From Aureitalea marina (GTDB taxonomy: Bacteria > Bacteroidota > Bacteroidia > Flavobacteriales > Flavobacteriaceae), in NCBI RefSeq assembly GCF_002943755.1, contig NZ_MQUB01000001.1, positions 186,001 through 250,000 on the forward strand: a stretch of 64,000 nt of DNA, in the 5' to 3' direction. The position numbers were made by a program, and so were the translations under genes. This document shows, piece by piece, positions 55,267-64,000 of this stretch. Numbering within the stretch: the stretch's first letter is position 1; each line of letters starts with the position of its first letter. The notes beneath the pieces are model-generated. The model was not told where the DNA came from. It worked only from the letters and a program-made list of their open reading frames with translations, and did not search any database.

Positions 55267-57273
55267 ATGAACAAGAAGAACTTAGTTCCCACATTAGTAT
55301 TTTGCTTGATCGGCTATCTGACGCTCAACGCCCAGGAGTACAAATTCGGAAAGGTAGATGACGAAACCGTTCTCAATTATACTTATGCCCAGGATACAAC
55401 GGCCAGTGCCGTTGTCCTTCTGGAAGATCGCGAAACCTATTTCAACTACGAACATCCGGAAGGTTGGGTAGTGGTAACGGATATTCATCAGCGCATTAAG
55501 GTCCTGAATACAGATGGACTGGACTATGCCACCACTTCTTTTGTGTTATATAAGTCTGGTGGTGACAGGGAGCGTATAAGGACCATGAAGGGATATAGTT
55601 TTAGCCCGGACAATGGAAAGGTGGTCAAAGAGAAACTCAGGAACAATGGGATCTTTGAAAATAAACTGAACGATAACTACACCGAGACTACAGTCACCTT
55701 TCCCAATGTGAAAGTAGGTTCTGTGGTCGATCTGGAATACTCTATTGTTTCCCCATTCTGGGAGATTGAAGACCTGGTGATCCAACAAGACATCCCGGTA
55801 GCTCATTACAGGGCCTCTGTACGAACCCCCGGTTACTTTAAATACAAGCGGATCGTCCGCGGAAATGTCAATATCAGCCCGAATGAGTACACGAGAAGGC
55901 GGAACATGAACATAGCTTATGAGTCCGGTACCAAGAGCAATTTGACCCAGGCGACCAAGACGAGTAACATTCAGATCGAGGAATCGGTGAGTGAATACGA
56001 TTTTAAACACATTCCTGCACTCAAAGAGGAGCCTTTTGTAGACAATATCGATAACTATCGGTTTTTGGTGACCTACGAACTGGCCCAGGTAGAGAATGCC
56101 GACGGAACCAAGAAGAGTTATGCTACATCCTGGGAAGAAGTAGTTAAAAGCATTTACGATTCAAAGTATTTTGGCGACCAGTTGGCTCGGAAAGGGTACC
56201 TCAAAGAACTGGTAGCTCAAATTAAATCCGAGCACACCGGTGCACTCGATCGGGCAGCCGCCGCCTTTGATGCCATTCAAAAACATATGACCTGGAATGG
56301 AGATTACTCCAAGTTTTCACGCAACATTTCGCAGGCATATAAGGAGAAGACGGGCAGTTCTGGCGATATTAATCTTATGCTGGTGGCCCTAATGCGTGAG
56401 TTAGGATTGAGTGCCAGCCCGGTATTGGTCAGTACACGGTCCCATGGGATCCCGGTATTTGCCACCGTGGACGGATTCAATTATGTGATCGCAGCGGTGA
56501 ACATAAATGATCAACGTTTCTTAATGGATGCTACGGAGAAATGGAGTATCCCCAATGTATTACCTCCTCGGATCCTCAACTGGTACGGTACCATTGTGCG
56601 GGAAAGTGGGACTTCAAGCCAGATCTCCCTTTACCCGGAGCAAATATCCAAGCGCAACTACATCTTGAATGTGGAACTACTTGAGGACGGAACTATAGAG
56701 GGTGCACAACGAGGAAACAGTACTTTGTTGGATGCCTTGAGCTACAGAATAGAGTACAGTTCCACTCCCAAGGAACAGTTGGAGGAGGACATTCTGGATC
56801 GTTTCGGATTGACCGAGATCGAGGAATTGGAGGTCAAGGATTTGAAGGACCGCACTAAACCTGTAACCAGTTCATTTCATTTTGTAAAAGAAGATGCTGT
56901 GGAGTTTATCGGCAATGACATTTATTTGACCCCTATGTTCTGGTTAGCCATGGACAGCAATCCATTTACAAGGGATACTCGAAATTTTCCTGTTGACTAT
57001 AATTACCCATTTAGTCATAGGAAGATCGTGAATATTAAGATACCGGAAGGCTACCAGGTGAGCTCGATGCCTGAGTCGGTCAGTATTTCTCTGCCTGATG
57101 GAATGGGATCGTTCAAGTATCGAATTTCTGAATCTTCCGGGACCATTGGGATACAGTGTAGTTTTGAGATCAATCAATCCGTTATCCCGGCCTTCAAATA
57201 TGCCGATCTGAAAGAGTTCTACAATCAACGTTTGTCCAAAGAGATGGAGCAAGTAGTGTTATCTCCAATATAA
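55267..57273 (+). CDS. exported DUF3857 protein 3, transglutaminase site lost
   Basis: A 668-residue paralogue with signal peptide (MNKKNLVPTLVFCLIGYLTLNAQ) and the same three-part build. The active-site Cys position is Ser (KTGSSGDIN) and the His position is Asn (DGFNYVIA); the Asp is retained (FLMDATE). The longest of the four. Spaced 15 bases after the previous gene and 21 before the next, consistent with one operon. Confidence 0.85.
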   Translation: MNKKNLVPTLVFCLIGYLTLNAQEYKFGKVDDETVLNYTYAQDTTASAVVLLEDRETYFNYEHPEGWVVVTDIHQRIKVLNTDGLDYATTSFVLYKSGGDRERIRTMKGYSFSPDNGKVVKEKLRNNGIFENKLNDNYTETTVTFPNVKVGSVVDLEYSIVSPFWEIEDLVIQQDIPVAHYRASVRTPGYFKYKRIVRGNVNISPNEYTRRRNMNIAYESGTKSNLTQATKTSNIQIEESVSEYDFKHIPALKEEPFVDNIDNYRFLVTYELAQVENADGTKKSYATSWEEVVKSIYDSKYFGDQLARKGYLKELVAQIKSEHTGALDRAAAAFDAIQKHMTWNGDYSKFSRNISQAYKEKTGSSGDINLMLVALMRELGLSASPVLVSTRSHGIPVFATVDGFNYVIAAVNINDQRFLMDATEKWSIPNVLPPRILNWYGTIVRESGTSSQISLYPEQISKRNYILNVELLEDGTIEGAQRGNSTLLDALSYRIEYSSTPKEQLEEDILDRFGLTEIEELEVKDLKDRTKPVTSSFHFVKEDAVEFIGNDIYLTPMFWLAMDSNPFTRDTRNFPVDYNYPFSHRKIVNIKIPEGYQVSSMPESVSISLPDGMGSFKYRISESSGTIGIQCSFEINQSVIPAFKYADLKEFYNQRLSKEMEQVVLSPI

Positions 57274-57294
57274 TATCGCCAAAGCCCATCTTTT

Positions 57295-59145
57295 ATGAAA
57301 AAATTGAAGGTTCTGATTGTTGTACTTATTGTTTGCACCAGCCCGTTCTTAGCTCAAAACAAAGAATATGGTAAAGTTTCACTTTTGGAGGTAGCCTCTA
57401 AGCAAGATGCGGAGTTCCCTGAGGCGGACGCCGTTGTCCTGTCGAGGAGGGTAGTGGCCTATATTGGTAATTATGTAGAGGTCCAGGAGCGGATCAAGAT
57501 CTACAATAAGGACGCTTTTGACTATGCAACTGTACATGTACCTTATCCTGATGCCACCAAGCTCAAAGCGTCTACCTATAATCTGGTAAACAACGAGATA
57601 GTTGCTACCAATTTGGACGACGACCTGGTCTTTACCGATGAGGTTGTCAAAGGAGTGGATCTGAAAAAATTCACCTTCCCGGATGTCAAAGCAGGATCGG
57701 TTCTAGAGTACACCTACCGAAGTCCCAATGGAACCACTTCCAATATCAACTTACAGTACGGTATCCCTATCAAGGACCTGGAAGTAAAGGTGACCAATAA
57801 GATGCAGATAGGGTTCGAAGTGATTCAGAATCCAAGAGCTTTTCTATTGATGAATAGAAAGGAGGAAGGGAAGTCTACTTACTTCACAGCCCAGAATGTG
57901 CAACCCCTAAAATCTGAGAGTTATGTCTACGACATGGATCTTTACCGGTCGTTCTTGAAGATCAACCTAACCGCTGTAGGCACCTATATGGATGTGAGCG
58001 ACTGGAGGTCTTTGGCCGGAAGTATTGCGTCAGATCGAGGCTTTACCCGTCATATCACTGCTCGCCAATTGTCAAAGGAAGAGATTTCTGCCATTCTTGA
58101 TGGTGAAACAGACCCTGTGAAGAAAGCCGAAAAGATCTACTGGTATGTCAAGAACAACACCGCTTGGAACGACTCTTACGATGTCTTCCCAGAACAGTCC
58201 GGAAAGCAACTGCTCAAAGGCGAAGAGGGAACCATGGCCGATATCAATGCCTTGTTGATCAGTGCCCTGCGTGATGCCGATCTGGAAGCCCAGCCAGTAC
58301 TGTTGTCGACCCGCTTGAACGGAATTCCGCTCTCACCTAGTGTGGAAGCCTTCAATGCTATGGTGGCAGGAGTGCAGATAGGTGAGCAAGTTCGACTGTA
58401 CGACGCGGCAGTTTCCCGTTCTACGGTCAACTATTTGGATCTGGGTCTGGTCAATTGGAAAGGAATGTATGTGGATCTGGACGATCGGGTATTTAAATGG
58501 GTAGAGATCCCCTTACCCAGTCGAACAGCTCGCACGGTTATGGGGCAGATCGAAATTCAAGATGATGGATTGCTCACCGGACAAGTCCAGGAGAGAAATT
58601 CGGGCTATTTGTCGGTCGGCCTCCGAGACGAATGGGAGAATGATGGGGTAGCAGACCAGGTGGACCGCCTGTCGTTTAATGCAAATGATGCGGAGATCTT
58701 CGATATTACTGCCAAATCTGACAATCCTGAAATTACCGATCAACGGTTTAGTTTTGAATGGGAAGAAGGTGTCGAAGAGGTTGGAGGCAAATTGTATGTG
58801 GATCCTTTACTATTTTATACGCTCAACAGCAATCCATTTACCGCAGAAACCCGTCAATTTCCCATCGATTTTGGATTTGCTCAAAAACAGCAGATCACCA
58901 TGACCATGAAAATTCCGGAGGGGTATCAGGTGGAATCTGTACCCGAGCCACTACAGGCCGTTTTACCGGAAAAGATGGGTTCTTATGTGTTCCAGGTAAC
59001 GCCTAAAGGACAGCAGGTTGTGGTCCGGGCCATTTTCAAAATCGACCAGCCCTTAGTATCTTTCGACCGCTACGAATTGATCAAGGAATTTTTTCGTGTC
59101 CGGGTAGCCAAGGAAACGGAGAAGATCGTATTGTCCAAACCATAA
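57295..59145 (+). CDS. exported DUF3857 protein 4, transglutaminase site lost
   Basis: A 616-residue paralogue with signal peptide MKKLKVLIVVLIVCTSPFLAQ. The Cys position is Met (EEGTMADIN), the His position Asn (EAFNAMVAG), and the Asp region kept (RLYDAAV). It is closest in length and layout to protein 2. The MazG-type gene follows 3 bases after its stop, so the housekeeping genes downstream may share its transcript. Confidence 0.85.
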   Translation: MKKLKVLIVVLIVCTSPFLAQNKEYGKVSLLEVASKQDAEFPEADAVVLSRRVVAYIGNYVEVQERIKIYNKDAFDYATVHVPYPDATKLKASTYNLVNNEIVATNLDDDLVFTDEVVKGVDLKKFTFPDVKAGSVLEYTYRSPNGTTSNINLQYGIPIKDLEVKVTNKMQIGFEVIQNPRAFLLMNRKEEGKSTYFTAQNVQPLKSESYVYDMDLYRSFLKINLTAVGTYMDVSDWRSLAGSIASDRGFTRHITARQLSKEEISAILDGETDPVKKAEKIYWYVKNNTAWNDSYDVFPEQSGKQLLKGEEGTMADINALLISALRDADLEAQPVLLSTRLNGIPLSPSVEAFNAMVAGVQIGEQVRLYDAAVSRSTVNYLDLGLVNWKGMYVDLDDRVFKWVEIPLPSRTARTVMGQIEIQDDGLLTGQVQERNSGYLSVGLRDEWENDGVADQVDRLSFNANDAEIFDITAKSDNPEITDQRFSFEWEEGVEEVGGKLYVDPLLFYTLNSNPFTAETRQFPIDFGFAQKQQITMTMKIPEGYQVESVPEPLQAVLPEKMGSYVFQVTPKGQQVVVRAIFKIDQPLVSFDRYELIKEFFRVRVAKETEKIVLSKP

Positions 59146-59148
59146 TTA

Positions 59149-59475
59149 ATGGATCTAAAACACGCACAACTGGTCGTAGATCAATGGATCAAGGAACACG
59201 GGGTTCGTTACTTCAACGAACTGACCAATATGGCCCAGTTGACCGAAGAAGTGGGAGAGGTTGCCCGTATCATTGCCCGTCGGTATGGGGAACAAAGCGA
59301 GAAAGAGTCGGACAAGGATAAGGATCTGGGTGAGGAACTGGCCGATGTGGTCTTTGTGGTCCTTTGCCTGGCCAATCAGACAGGTGTCGATCTGCAGGCG
59401 GCCTTTGACAGTAAGATGGATAAAAAGACCAAACGGGATCACGACAGGCACCACAACAATGAAAAACTCCGCTAA
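59149..59475 (+). CDS. MazG-type nucleotide pyrophosphohydrolase
   Basis: A 108-residue all-alpha NTP pyrophosphatase of the MazG/dUTPase superfamily. The metal-binding EExxE (LTEEVGEVARI) and later ExxD (GEELADVVFVV) motifs are present. Substrate not determined by sequence. Its stop overlaps the start of the small membrane protein by 1 base. Confidence 0.92.
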   Translation: MDLKHAQLVVDQWIKEHGVRYFNELTNMAQLTEEVGEVARIIARRYGEQSEKESDKDKDLGEELADVVFVVLCLANQTGVDLQAAFDSKMDKKTKRDHDRHHNNEKLR

Positions 59476-59711
59476 TGTTTAAAAAGATACTTTCACATCC
59501 CGGGTTTTGGAAATCCGTGGCGTCTATGGCGCTAGCGTTCATCGTCCTGTTCCTGGTTTTCAAATGGGTCATTGAAGGCTTTAAGTGGAGTTTCTTCCAA
59601 CGCCAAGATCCGCTACTGTTTTATGGCACGTTGATCGCTGCTGGTCTGGTTTATGGATTTATGGTCACCTATGGTAAATTCTGGAAGAGGTTCAAGGAAA
59701 GCGACCGTTAA
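59475..59711 (+). CDS. small two-helix membrane protein
   Basis: A 78-residue protein with two predicted transmembrane helices (VASMALAFIVLFLVFKWVI and FYGTLIAAGLVYGFMVTYG) and basic ends. Function unknown. It overlaps both neighbours (1 base with the MazG-type gene, TAATG with aroA), so it is a real, translationally coupled gene. Confidence 0.8.
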   Translation: MFKKILSHPGFWKSVASMALAFIVLFLVFKWVIEGFKWSFFQRQDPLLFYGTLIAAGLVYGFMVTYGKFWKRFKESDR

Positions 59712-60946
59712 TGGATCTGCAGTTAATTCCTCCAAAGGAGCGCCCCTCAGCGCTAAGGGTTTCCATAACTGGTTCCAAGAGCGAATCCAACAGGATGTTG
59801 ATCCTGCAGGCGCTCTATCCCCAACTTAGAATTTCCAATTTATCCAATAGCGATGATACACGAGTTCTAACCAAAGCTTTGTCTTGTTCTGAGGATGTCA
59901 TCGATATTCATCATGCAGGGACAGCCATGCGATTTCTTACGGCTTATTTGGCCTCCAGACCAAACCGATCGGTGACTTTAACCGGTAGTGAGCGCATGCA
60001 GCAACGCCCAATCCGAATCCTTGTGGATGCCCTGAATTCGATGGGGGCCAATATCAGCTACAAAAAGAACGTCGGTTATCCTCCCCTGCGCATTGAGGGA
60101 GCCAATCTAAGCGGTAAGTCTGTTTCAATAGCCGCAAATACGAGCAGTCAATATTTATCTGCCCTGCTCTTAATCGGTCCATCTTTACCGCAAGGACTGA
60201 TCTTGAACCTGGAAGGAGAGATTACCTCGAGGCCTTATTTGGAAATGACATTGTCCTTGTTACAGGAGATCGGTGTAGAGACCGCCTTTGAAGGGAATCA
60301 AATAAGAGTGAGTCCTTTTGAACTTGATCAACCACGAGATCTTATCGTGGAATCGGATTGGAGCTCTGCTTCCTATTTCTACAGCCTCGTCGCCCTATCG
60401 GCAGAGATGACTGTAACACTGACAAGCTATAAACCGGAAAGCTTACAAGGAGATGCGGCATTGACCAAAATTTATGCTGAACTCGGCGTGCAATCAAAGT
60501 TTGATCCGACTAATGCGTCACTAGTCCTAAGTAAAAGGCAGGGACATGAGCTGCCGGATCGTTTGGAGCTGAACCTGGCAGATACACCGGACCTAGCTCA
60601 AACCATTGCTGCCAGCTGTGCCGGGCTGGGGATAGGTTGCCACTTAACCGGGCTGCATACCCTAAAGATCAAGGAGACCGACAGACTGGAAGCCCTGAAG
60701 GCAGAGTTAGGGAAGTTGGGAGCTCTGATCAGTGTTGGTCAGGACTGGTTGACGTTAGATGCTGGAACTAAGTTGATACCAAATCAGTATATCGAAACCT
60801 ATCACGATCATCGGATGGCCATGGCAATTGCACCACTTGCCCTATATGTTCCCATGACGGTATTAGATGCCGGAGTAGTTTCCAAGTCCTACCCTTCATT
60901 TTGGAGTGACCTGGCAATGACCGGGATTGGTCAGGTTGAGGGGTAA
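59711..60946 (+). CDS. aroA: 3-phosphoshikimate 1-carboxyvinyltransferase (EPSP synthase)
   Basis: Sixth step of the shikimate pathway. The 411-residue protein has SITGSKSESNRMLILQAL, HAGTAMRFLTAYLA, and the late YHDHRMAMAIAPLAL and SKSYPSFWSDL motifs of the two-domain fold. Slightly short for the family but complete. It belongs to the same pathway as the DAHP synthase fusion 10 kb upstream. Confidence 0.95.
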   Translation: MDLQLIPPKERPSALRVSITGSKSESNRMLILQALYPQLRISNLSNSDDTRVLTKALSCSEDVIDIHHAGTAMRFLTAYLASRPNRSVTLTGSERMQQRPIRILVDALNSMGANISYKKNVGYPPLRIEGANLSGKSVSIAANTSSQYLSALLLIGPSLPQGLILNLEGEITSRPYLEMTLSLLQEIGVETAFEGNQIRVSPFELDQPRDLIVESDWSSASYFYSLVALSAEMTVTLTSYKPESLQGDAALTKIYAELGVQSKFDPTNASLVLSKRQGHELPDRLELNLADTPDLAQTIAASCAGLGIGCHLTGLHTLKIKETDRLEALKAELGKLGALISVGQDWLTLDAGTKLIPNQYIETYHDHRMAMAIAPLALYVPMTVLDAGVVSKSYPSFWSDLAMTGIGQVEG

Positions 60947-60962
60947 ATAATCTCCAAATTAC

Positions 60963-60994
60963 TTGACAACCCCTCTTTCGAGATTGTATATTTG
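60963..60994 (+). promoter_or_regulatory. queA promoter
   Basis: TTG (60963-60965), a 21-base spacer and TATATTTG (60987-60994), a full -7 match. The queA start follows 27 bases later. Confidence 0.6.
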
Positions 60995-61021
60995 CACCTT
61001 CGCTAAAAAATCACTTCGCTT

Positions 61022-62077
61022 ATGGGAATGAAACTTTCCAATTTCAACTTCGAGCTGCCTATGGATCTGTTGGCAGAGTACCCCGCAACCAATCGGGATG
61101 AAGCCAGATTAATGGTGCTGAATCGTGCAGAAAAGACTATAGAGCATAAGATGTTCAAAGATTTGATCGATTATTTCGAGGAAGACGACGTACTGGTCCT
61201 TAATAACACTAAAGTTTTTCCCGCTCGACTTTTTGGAAACAAGGAAAAGACAGGTGCGCGCATCGAGGTATTTTTGCTACGCGAATTGAATCCTGAGACC
61301 AGGCTTTGGGATGTATTGGTAGATCCAGCTCGTAAGATCAGAATTGGGAATAAACTGTATTTCGGTGAGGACGAGTCCCTTGTGGCCGAGGTCATAGACA
61401 ACACAACATCCCGGGGTAGAACGCTACGATTCTTATTCGATGGATCATACGAAGAGTTTAGAAACAAATTGAGCGAATTGGGAGAAACTCCCCTGCCAAA
61501 ATACATCAAGCGTGAGGTGGAGCCTGAAGATGCCGAGCGCTATCAGACCATCTTTGCGAAAGAGGAAGGTGCCGTTGCGGCTCCAACAGCCGGATTACAC
61601 TTTTCCAAGCACTTGATGAAGCGATTGGAGATCAAAGGAACCCGCTTTGCTGAGATCACCCTGCATGTTGGCCTGGGTACGTTCAACCCGGTAGAGGTAG
61701 AAGATCTGTCCAAGCATAAGATGGACTCTGAAGAGATCACCATTGCGTCAGATGCTGTTCATACCATCAATCAGGCACTGGTACAGAAAAGAAGGGTTTG
61801 CGCAGTGGGTACAACTGTGATGCGCGCATTGGAGAGTTCGGTATCGTCCAACAGTACCTTGAATGAATATCAAGGATGGACCAATAAGTTCATTTTTCCT
61901 CCATATGATTTTAGCATCGCCAATGCCATGGTAACCAATTTCCACACGCCAAAATCGACCCTGCTGATGATGGTTTCGGCTTTCGCCGGTCACGAATTCA
62001 TCAAGGAGGCCTATGCCGAAGCGATCAAGGAAAAGTACAAGTTCTACTCCTATGGTGACGCCATGCTGATCCTCTAG
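61022..62077 (+). CDS. queA: S-adenosylmethionine:tRNA ribosyltransferase-isomerase
   Basis: Queuosine synthesis: transfers the ribosyl group of SAM to preQ1 in tRNA. The 351-residue protein has [28 protein letters not shown], the [13 protein letters not shown]-type segment ([16 protein letters not shown]), PTAGLHFS and the C-terminal [18 protein letters not shown] second ATG two codons in (61028) gives the MKLSNFNF start seen in relatives and may be the true one. A strong terminator follows. Confidence 0.97.
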   Translation: MGMKLSNFNFELPMDLLAEYPATNRDEARLMVLNRAEKTIEHKMFKDLIDYFEEDDVLVLNNTKVFPARLFGNKEKTGARIEVFLLRELNPETRLWDVLVDPARKIRIGNKLYFGEDESLVAEVIDNTTSRGRTLRFLFDGSYEEFRNKLSELGETPLPKYIKREVEPEDAERYQTIFAKEEGAVAAPTAGLHFSKHLMKRLEIKGTRFAEITLHVGLGTFNPVEVEDLSKHKMDSEEITIASDAVHTINQALVQKRRVCAVGTTVMRALESSVSSNSTLNEYQGWTNKFIFPPYDFSIANAMVTNFHTPKSTLLMMVSAFAGHEFIKEAYAEAIKEKYKFYSYGDAMLIL

Positions 62078-62098
62078 ATTAAAATACATTGAATAGTG

Positions 62099-62125
62099 AA
62101 CCCCGGTTTTGACCGGGGTTTTTTT
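62099..62125 (+). terminator. rho-independent terminator after queA
   Basis: AACCCCGG (62099-62106) pairs with CCGGGGTT (62113-62120) around a TTTTGA loop, and a T-run follows to 62125. Confidence 0.92.
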
Positions 62126-62194
62126 GTGCTCTTCTTCGAGATAAACCAATGGAAAACAGTATCTTTAAGTACTAACTAACCTTACTGCTCTCTT

Positions 62195-63853
62195 TTGAAA
62201 GCGCTAATATCATTGCTGGTCATTCTTCTAACTGTACCTTTTACTTGGGCGCAGACCACCACTGAAGAATTACCCTATTCCTGGAGGACGAATGGTGTTG
62301 AAACTGTAGACCCCATAGTTTTGCCTGCCTTGGACCTAGACGCGATTAGAGAGGAGGACCGCATAAACGATCTGGATAAAAGTATTCCTTGGCGTTACGG
62401 TGTGGAACGTCCGCTTTACGTCAACATGCAAACTCATGGCCAGTGGACGGAATTGGAGAATGGAGGACGATTGTGGCGAGTTGCTATTCGTTCTACAGGA
62501 GCACAGAACGTCAGTATCAATTTCGACCGCTTCAAATTACCTAAAGGATCTCGGCTCTATTTCTACAATCGGGAACGTTCCGACCTCAGTCCTACCTTCA
62601 CAGCTGATACCAACCGAGAGAATCAATTATTCGGTTCGTGGTTTGTTTATGGGCAGGAGATCATCGTAGAGTATTACCAGGCCAAAAGACAAGCAGAGAA
62701 CCCAATACTACAAATTGGCAGTGTGATCCATGGGTATCGTCTCAGTAGGCTTGAGGCGTTGGACTTTTCTGAAAGGGGTTTGAACGACTCCGGAGATTGT
62801 CAATATGACGTGAATTGCCCCATTGGTGCCGATTTCGACAATAAGAAGGATGTACTGAAAAAGGCAGTGGCCCTGCTTAATCTGGGTAATGGATATTTGT
62901 GCACCGCAACCTTGCTAAACAATACTGCCTCCGACAAAACACCTTTTTTGTTAACGGCTAACCACTGTCTGGAGAACTCCAATCCCGCTTTGTGGAGTGT
63001 TCGATTCAATTGGATGAGCCCGAATCCGATCTGTGGTGAATCATCGGCCAGCTCGGACATTCAGTCCAACTTTACCATGAGTGGATCGCAATTACGAGCA
63101 AGTTCTGAGCTCAGTGATTTCGCCTTGGTCGAATTGGTGAACAGTATCCCAGAACCATGGGATGTGGCATTTGCCGGTTGGGACAATCGCGATCTGTTGC
63201 CCGAGTTCGAGATCGGCATTCATCATCCCAAAGGAGATATCATGAAAGTGTGCCGGGACGATAGCGGCGCCGTGAGAGAAACGGCCGACGGAACCGAAGT
63301 ATGGCTCATTGGCGGTGTTTCTGCCGGCAGTGGTGATGGTTGGGAAATAGGTACGACCGAAAGCGGCTCTTCCGGATCCCCGCTCTTTGATCAGGACGGA
63401 CGTTTGATCGGTCAACTCTTTGCAGGACGATCGGCATGTGAAGGCAATACAAACAATAAAGATATTGATGTTTACGGTCGCTTTGGTGTTTCCTGGGCCA
63501 CGGGTAATACTCCGGAAAGCAGATTAATGGATTGGCTGGACCCCTTGGATACCGGACAACCTACTACGGAGACCCTTCAGAATATTTTGAGTGTGCAGGA
63601 CTTCGATTTAATTGGCGACTTGAGCATTTTCCCCAATCCAGCAACCAATTACCTGACGGTATTGAACTACAGATATCCCAATCTCTCTTACTCACTCTTC
63701 AATTTACTGGGACAGGAAGTAGGATCCGGATCCCTCTCTGACTCTCAGAATCTGATACCCCTTACCGATCTATCGGAGGGGATGTATTTACTTTATCTTA
63801 TTGATGGTGATAGCGGTGAGACCCAGACCAAGAAAATAGTCGTTAGCCGATAA
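62195..63853 (+). CDS. secreted trypsin-like serine protease with T9SS sorting domain
   Basis: A 552-residue protein starting at TTG 62195 with signal peptide MKALISLLVILLTVPFTWAQ. A beta-rich N-terminal region precedes a chymotrypsin-fold protease similar to lysyl endopeptidase, with His257 (LLTANHCLE), Asp308 (SSELSDFALVEL) and Ser393 (ESGSSGSPLF). The last 80 residues (LSIFPNPATNYLTVLN ... GMYLLYLIDG ... KKIVVSR) are a type A C-terminal sorting domain, so it should cross the outer membrane by the type IX secretion system. Paired cysteines are consistent with disulfides. It stands alone between the queA terminator and rlmN. Confidence 0.9.
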   Translation: MKALISLLVILLTVPFTWAQTTTEELPYSWRTNGVETVDPIVLPALDLDAIREEDRINDLDKSIPWRYGVERPLYVNMQTHGQWTELENGGRLWRVAIRSTGAQNVSINFDRFKLPKGSRLYFYNRERSDLSPTFTADTNRENQLFGSWFVYGQEIIVEYYQAKRQAENPILQIGSVIHGYRLSRLEALDFSERGLNDSGDCQYDVNCPIGADFDNKKDVLKKAVALLNLGNGYLCTATLLNNTASDKTPFLLTANHCLENSNPALWSVRFNWMSPNPICGESSASSDIQSNFTMSGSQLRASSELSDFALVELVNSIPEPWDVAFAGWDNRDLLPEFEIGIHHPKGDIMKVCRDDSGAVRETADGTEVWLIGGVSAGSGDGWEIGTTESGSSGSPLFDQDGRLIGQLFAGRSACEGNTNNKDIDVYGRFGVSWATGNTPESRLMDWLDPLDTGQPTTETLQNILSVQDFDLIGDLSIFPNPATNYLTVLNYRYPNLSYSLFNLLGQEVGSGSLSDSQNLIPLTDLSEGMYLLYLIDGDSGETQTKKIVVSR

Positions 63854-63877
63854 GGCCATTCTCCCTTTGTTATTCCG

Positions 63878-63885
63878 TATTTTTG
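63878..63885 (+). promoter_or_regulatory. rlmN -7 box, suggesting a leaderless mRNA
   Basis: TATTTTTG (63878-63885) is a full -7 box and the rlmN ATG begins 8 bases after it, the same geometry as in front of rsgA. No TTG sits at the expected -33 distance. Confidence 0.5.
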
Positions 63886-63893
63886 CACTGTTT

Positions 63894-64000
63894 ATGCAGT
63901 CAAAGAAAGATATTCGATCCCTAACTAAGGAGCAGTTGAGACAATTCTTCGTGGATCTAGGCGATAAGGCCTTCCGTGGGAACCAGGTCTATGAATGGTT
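63894..64000 (+). CDS. rlmN: 23S rRNA (adenine-2503) methyltransferase, 5' part
   Basis: Only the first 35 codons are in the window (MQSKKDIRSLTKEQLRQFFV ... GDKAFRGNQVYEWL). The N-terminal helical segment with L-T-x-E-x-L-x-x-F and KAFRGxQxYEWL is typical of RlmN, a radical-SAM methyltransferase of 23S rRNA and tRNA. The catalytic domain lies beyond the window edge. Confidence 0.85.
   Translation, partial: MQSKKDIRSLTKEQLRQFFVDLGDKAFRGNQVYEW

Noticed and set aside
1-64000. Mobile elements, CRISPR arrays, tRNA or rRNA genes
   Set aside because: None seen: no transposase, integrase, regularly spaced repeats or cloverleaf sequence was found on reading through.

Overview
The window reads as chromosomal DNA of a member of the Flavobacteriia (Bacteroidetes). 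The evidence is a gldA gliding-motility ABC ATPase, a secreted protease with a C-terminal type IX secretion sorting domain, GIN-domain lipoproteins, a metH split into two genes, a DAHP synthase/chorismate mutase fusion, and promoters of the Bacteroidetes type (TAnnTTTG -7 box with a TTG/TTTG -33 element). I see no IS elements, phage genes, CRISPR arrays, rRNA or tRNA.

Layout. (1) 0.1-10.8 kb: alaS, a GSCFA-domain gene, then a local set of envelope genes (surface lipoprotein, exported beta-propeller, MORN-repeat protein broken by a stop codon, small membrane protein) followed by a TPR histidine kinase and a NarL/LuxR-type response regulator. Three of these transcription units share an identical 20-bp upstream element. 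(2) 10.8-13.9 kb, minus strand: metK behind a SAM-II riboswitch, and amtB-glnK for ammonium. (3) 14.0-42.6 kb: a very dense amino-acid block, ilvD-ilvB-ilvN-ilvC-ilvA-thrA-thrB-thrC on plus, leuA-leuC-leuD-leuB on minus, then a SAM-I riboswitch, a 30-codon ORF, metX-hom-osmC-metZ-metH1-metH2-metF, an Rrf2 regulator, cysH and a serine/threonine dehydratase-family enzyme. (4) 42.6-47.3 kb: a tandemly duplicated pair (PagL-like lipid A deacylase family protein plus GIN-domain lipoprotein) and gldA. (5) 47.4-64 kb: a Phe-rich leader peptide with attenuator, pheA, the DAHP synthase/chorismate mutase fusion, rsgA, dtd, four tandem DUF3857/transglutaminase-like exported proteins, a MazG-type gene, a small membrane protein, aroA, queA, a T9SS-secreted serine protease and the start of rlmN.

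How it works together. Aspartate-derived carbon is split between a Thr/Ile arm (fused aspartokinase-homoserine dehydrogenase ThrA, ThrB, ThrC, IlvA, Ilv enzymes) and a Met arm that has its own stand-alone homoserine dehydrogenase under SAM-I control. metK, which makes the SAM, is controlled by a different riboswitch class (SAM-II). The Phe arm appears to be controlled by ribosome-mediated attenuation, and a weaker case can be made for the ilv operon.

Three genes are broken as read: ilvB and metH2 each lack one G in a G-run, and the MORN gene has an in-frame TAA. The two G-run losses look more like base-calling errors than decay, because reading frame and family conservation resume perfectly after one added base. 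The points most worth following are the shared 20-bp dyad element beside the two-component system, the Phe leader/attenuator in front of a pheA cluster that lacks the usual aminotransferase and tyrA genes, the coupled 30-codon ORF behind the SAM-I riboswitch, and the four DUF3857 paralogues of which only the first keeps a transglutaminase Cys and His.
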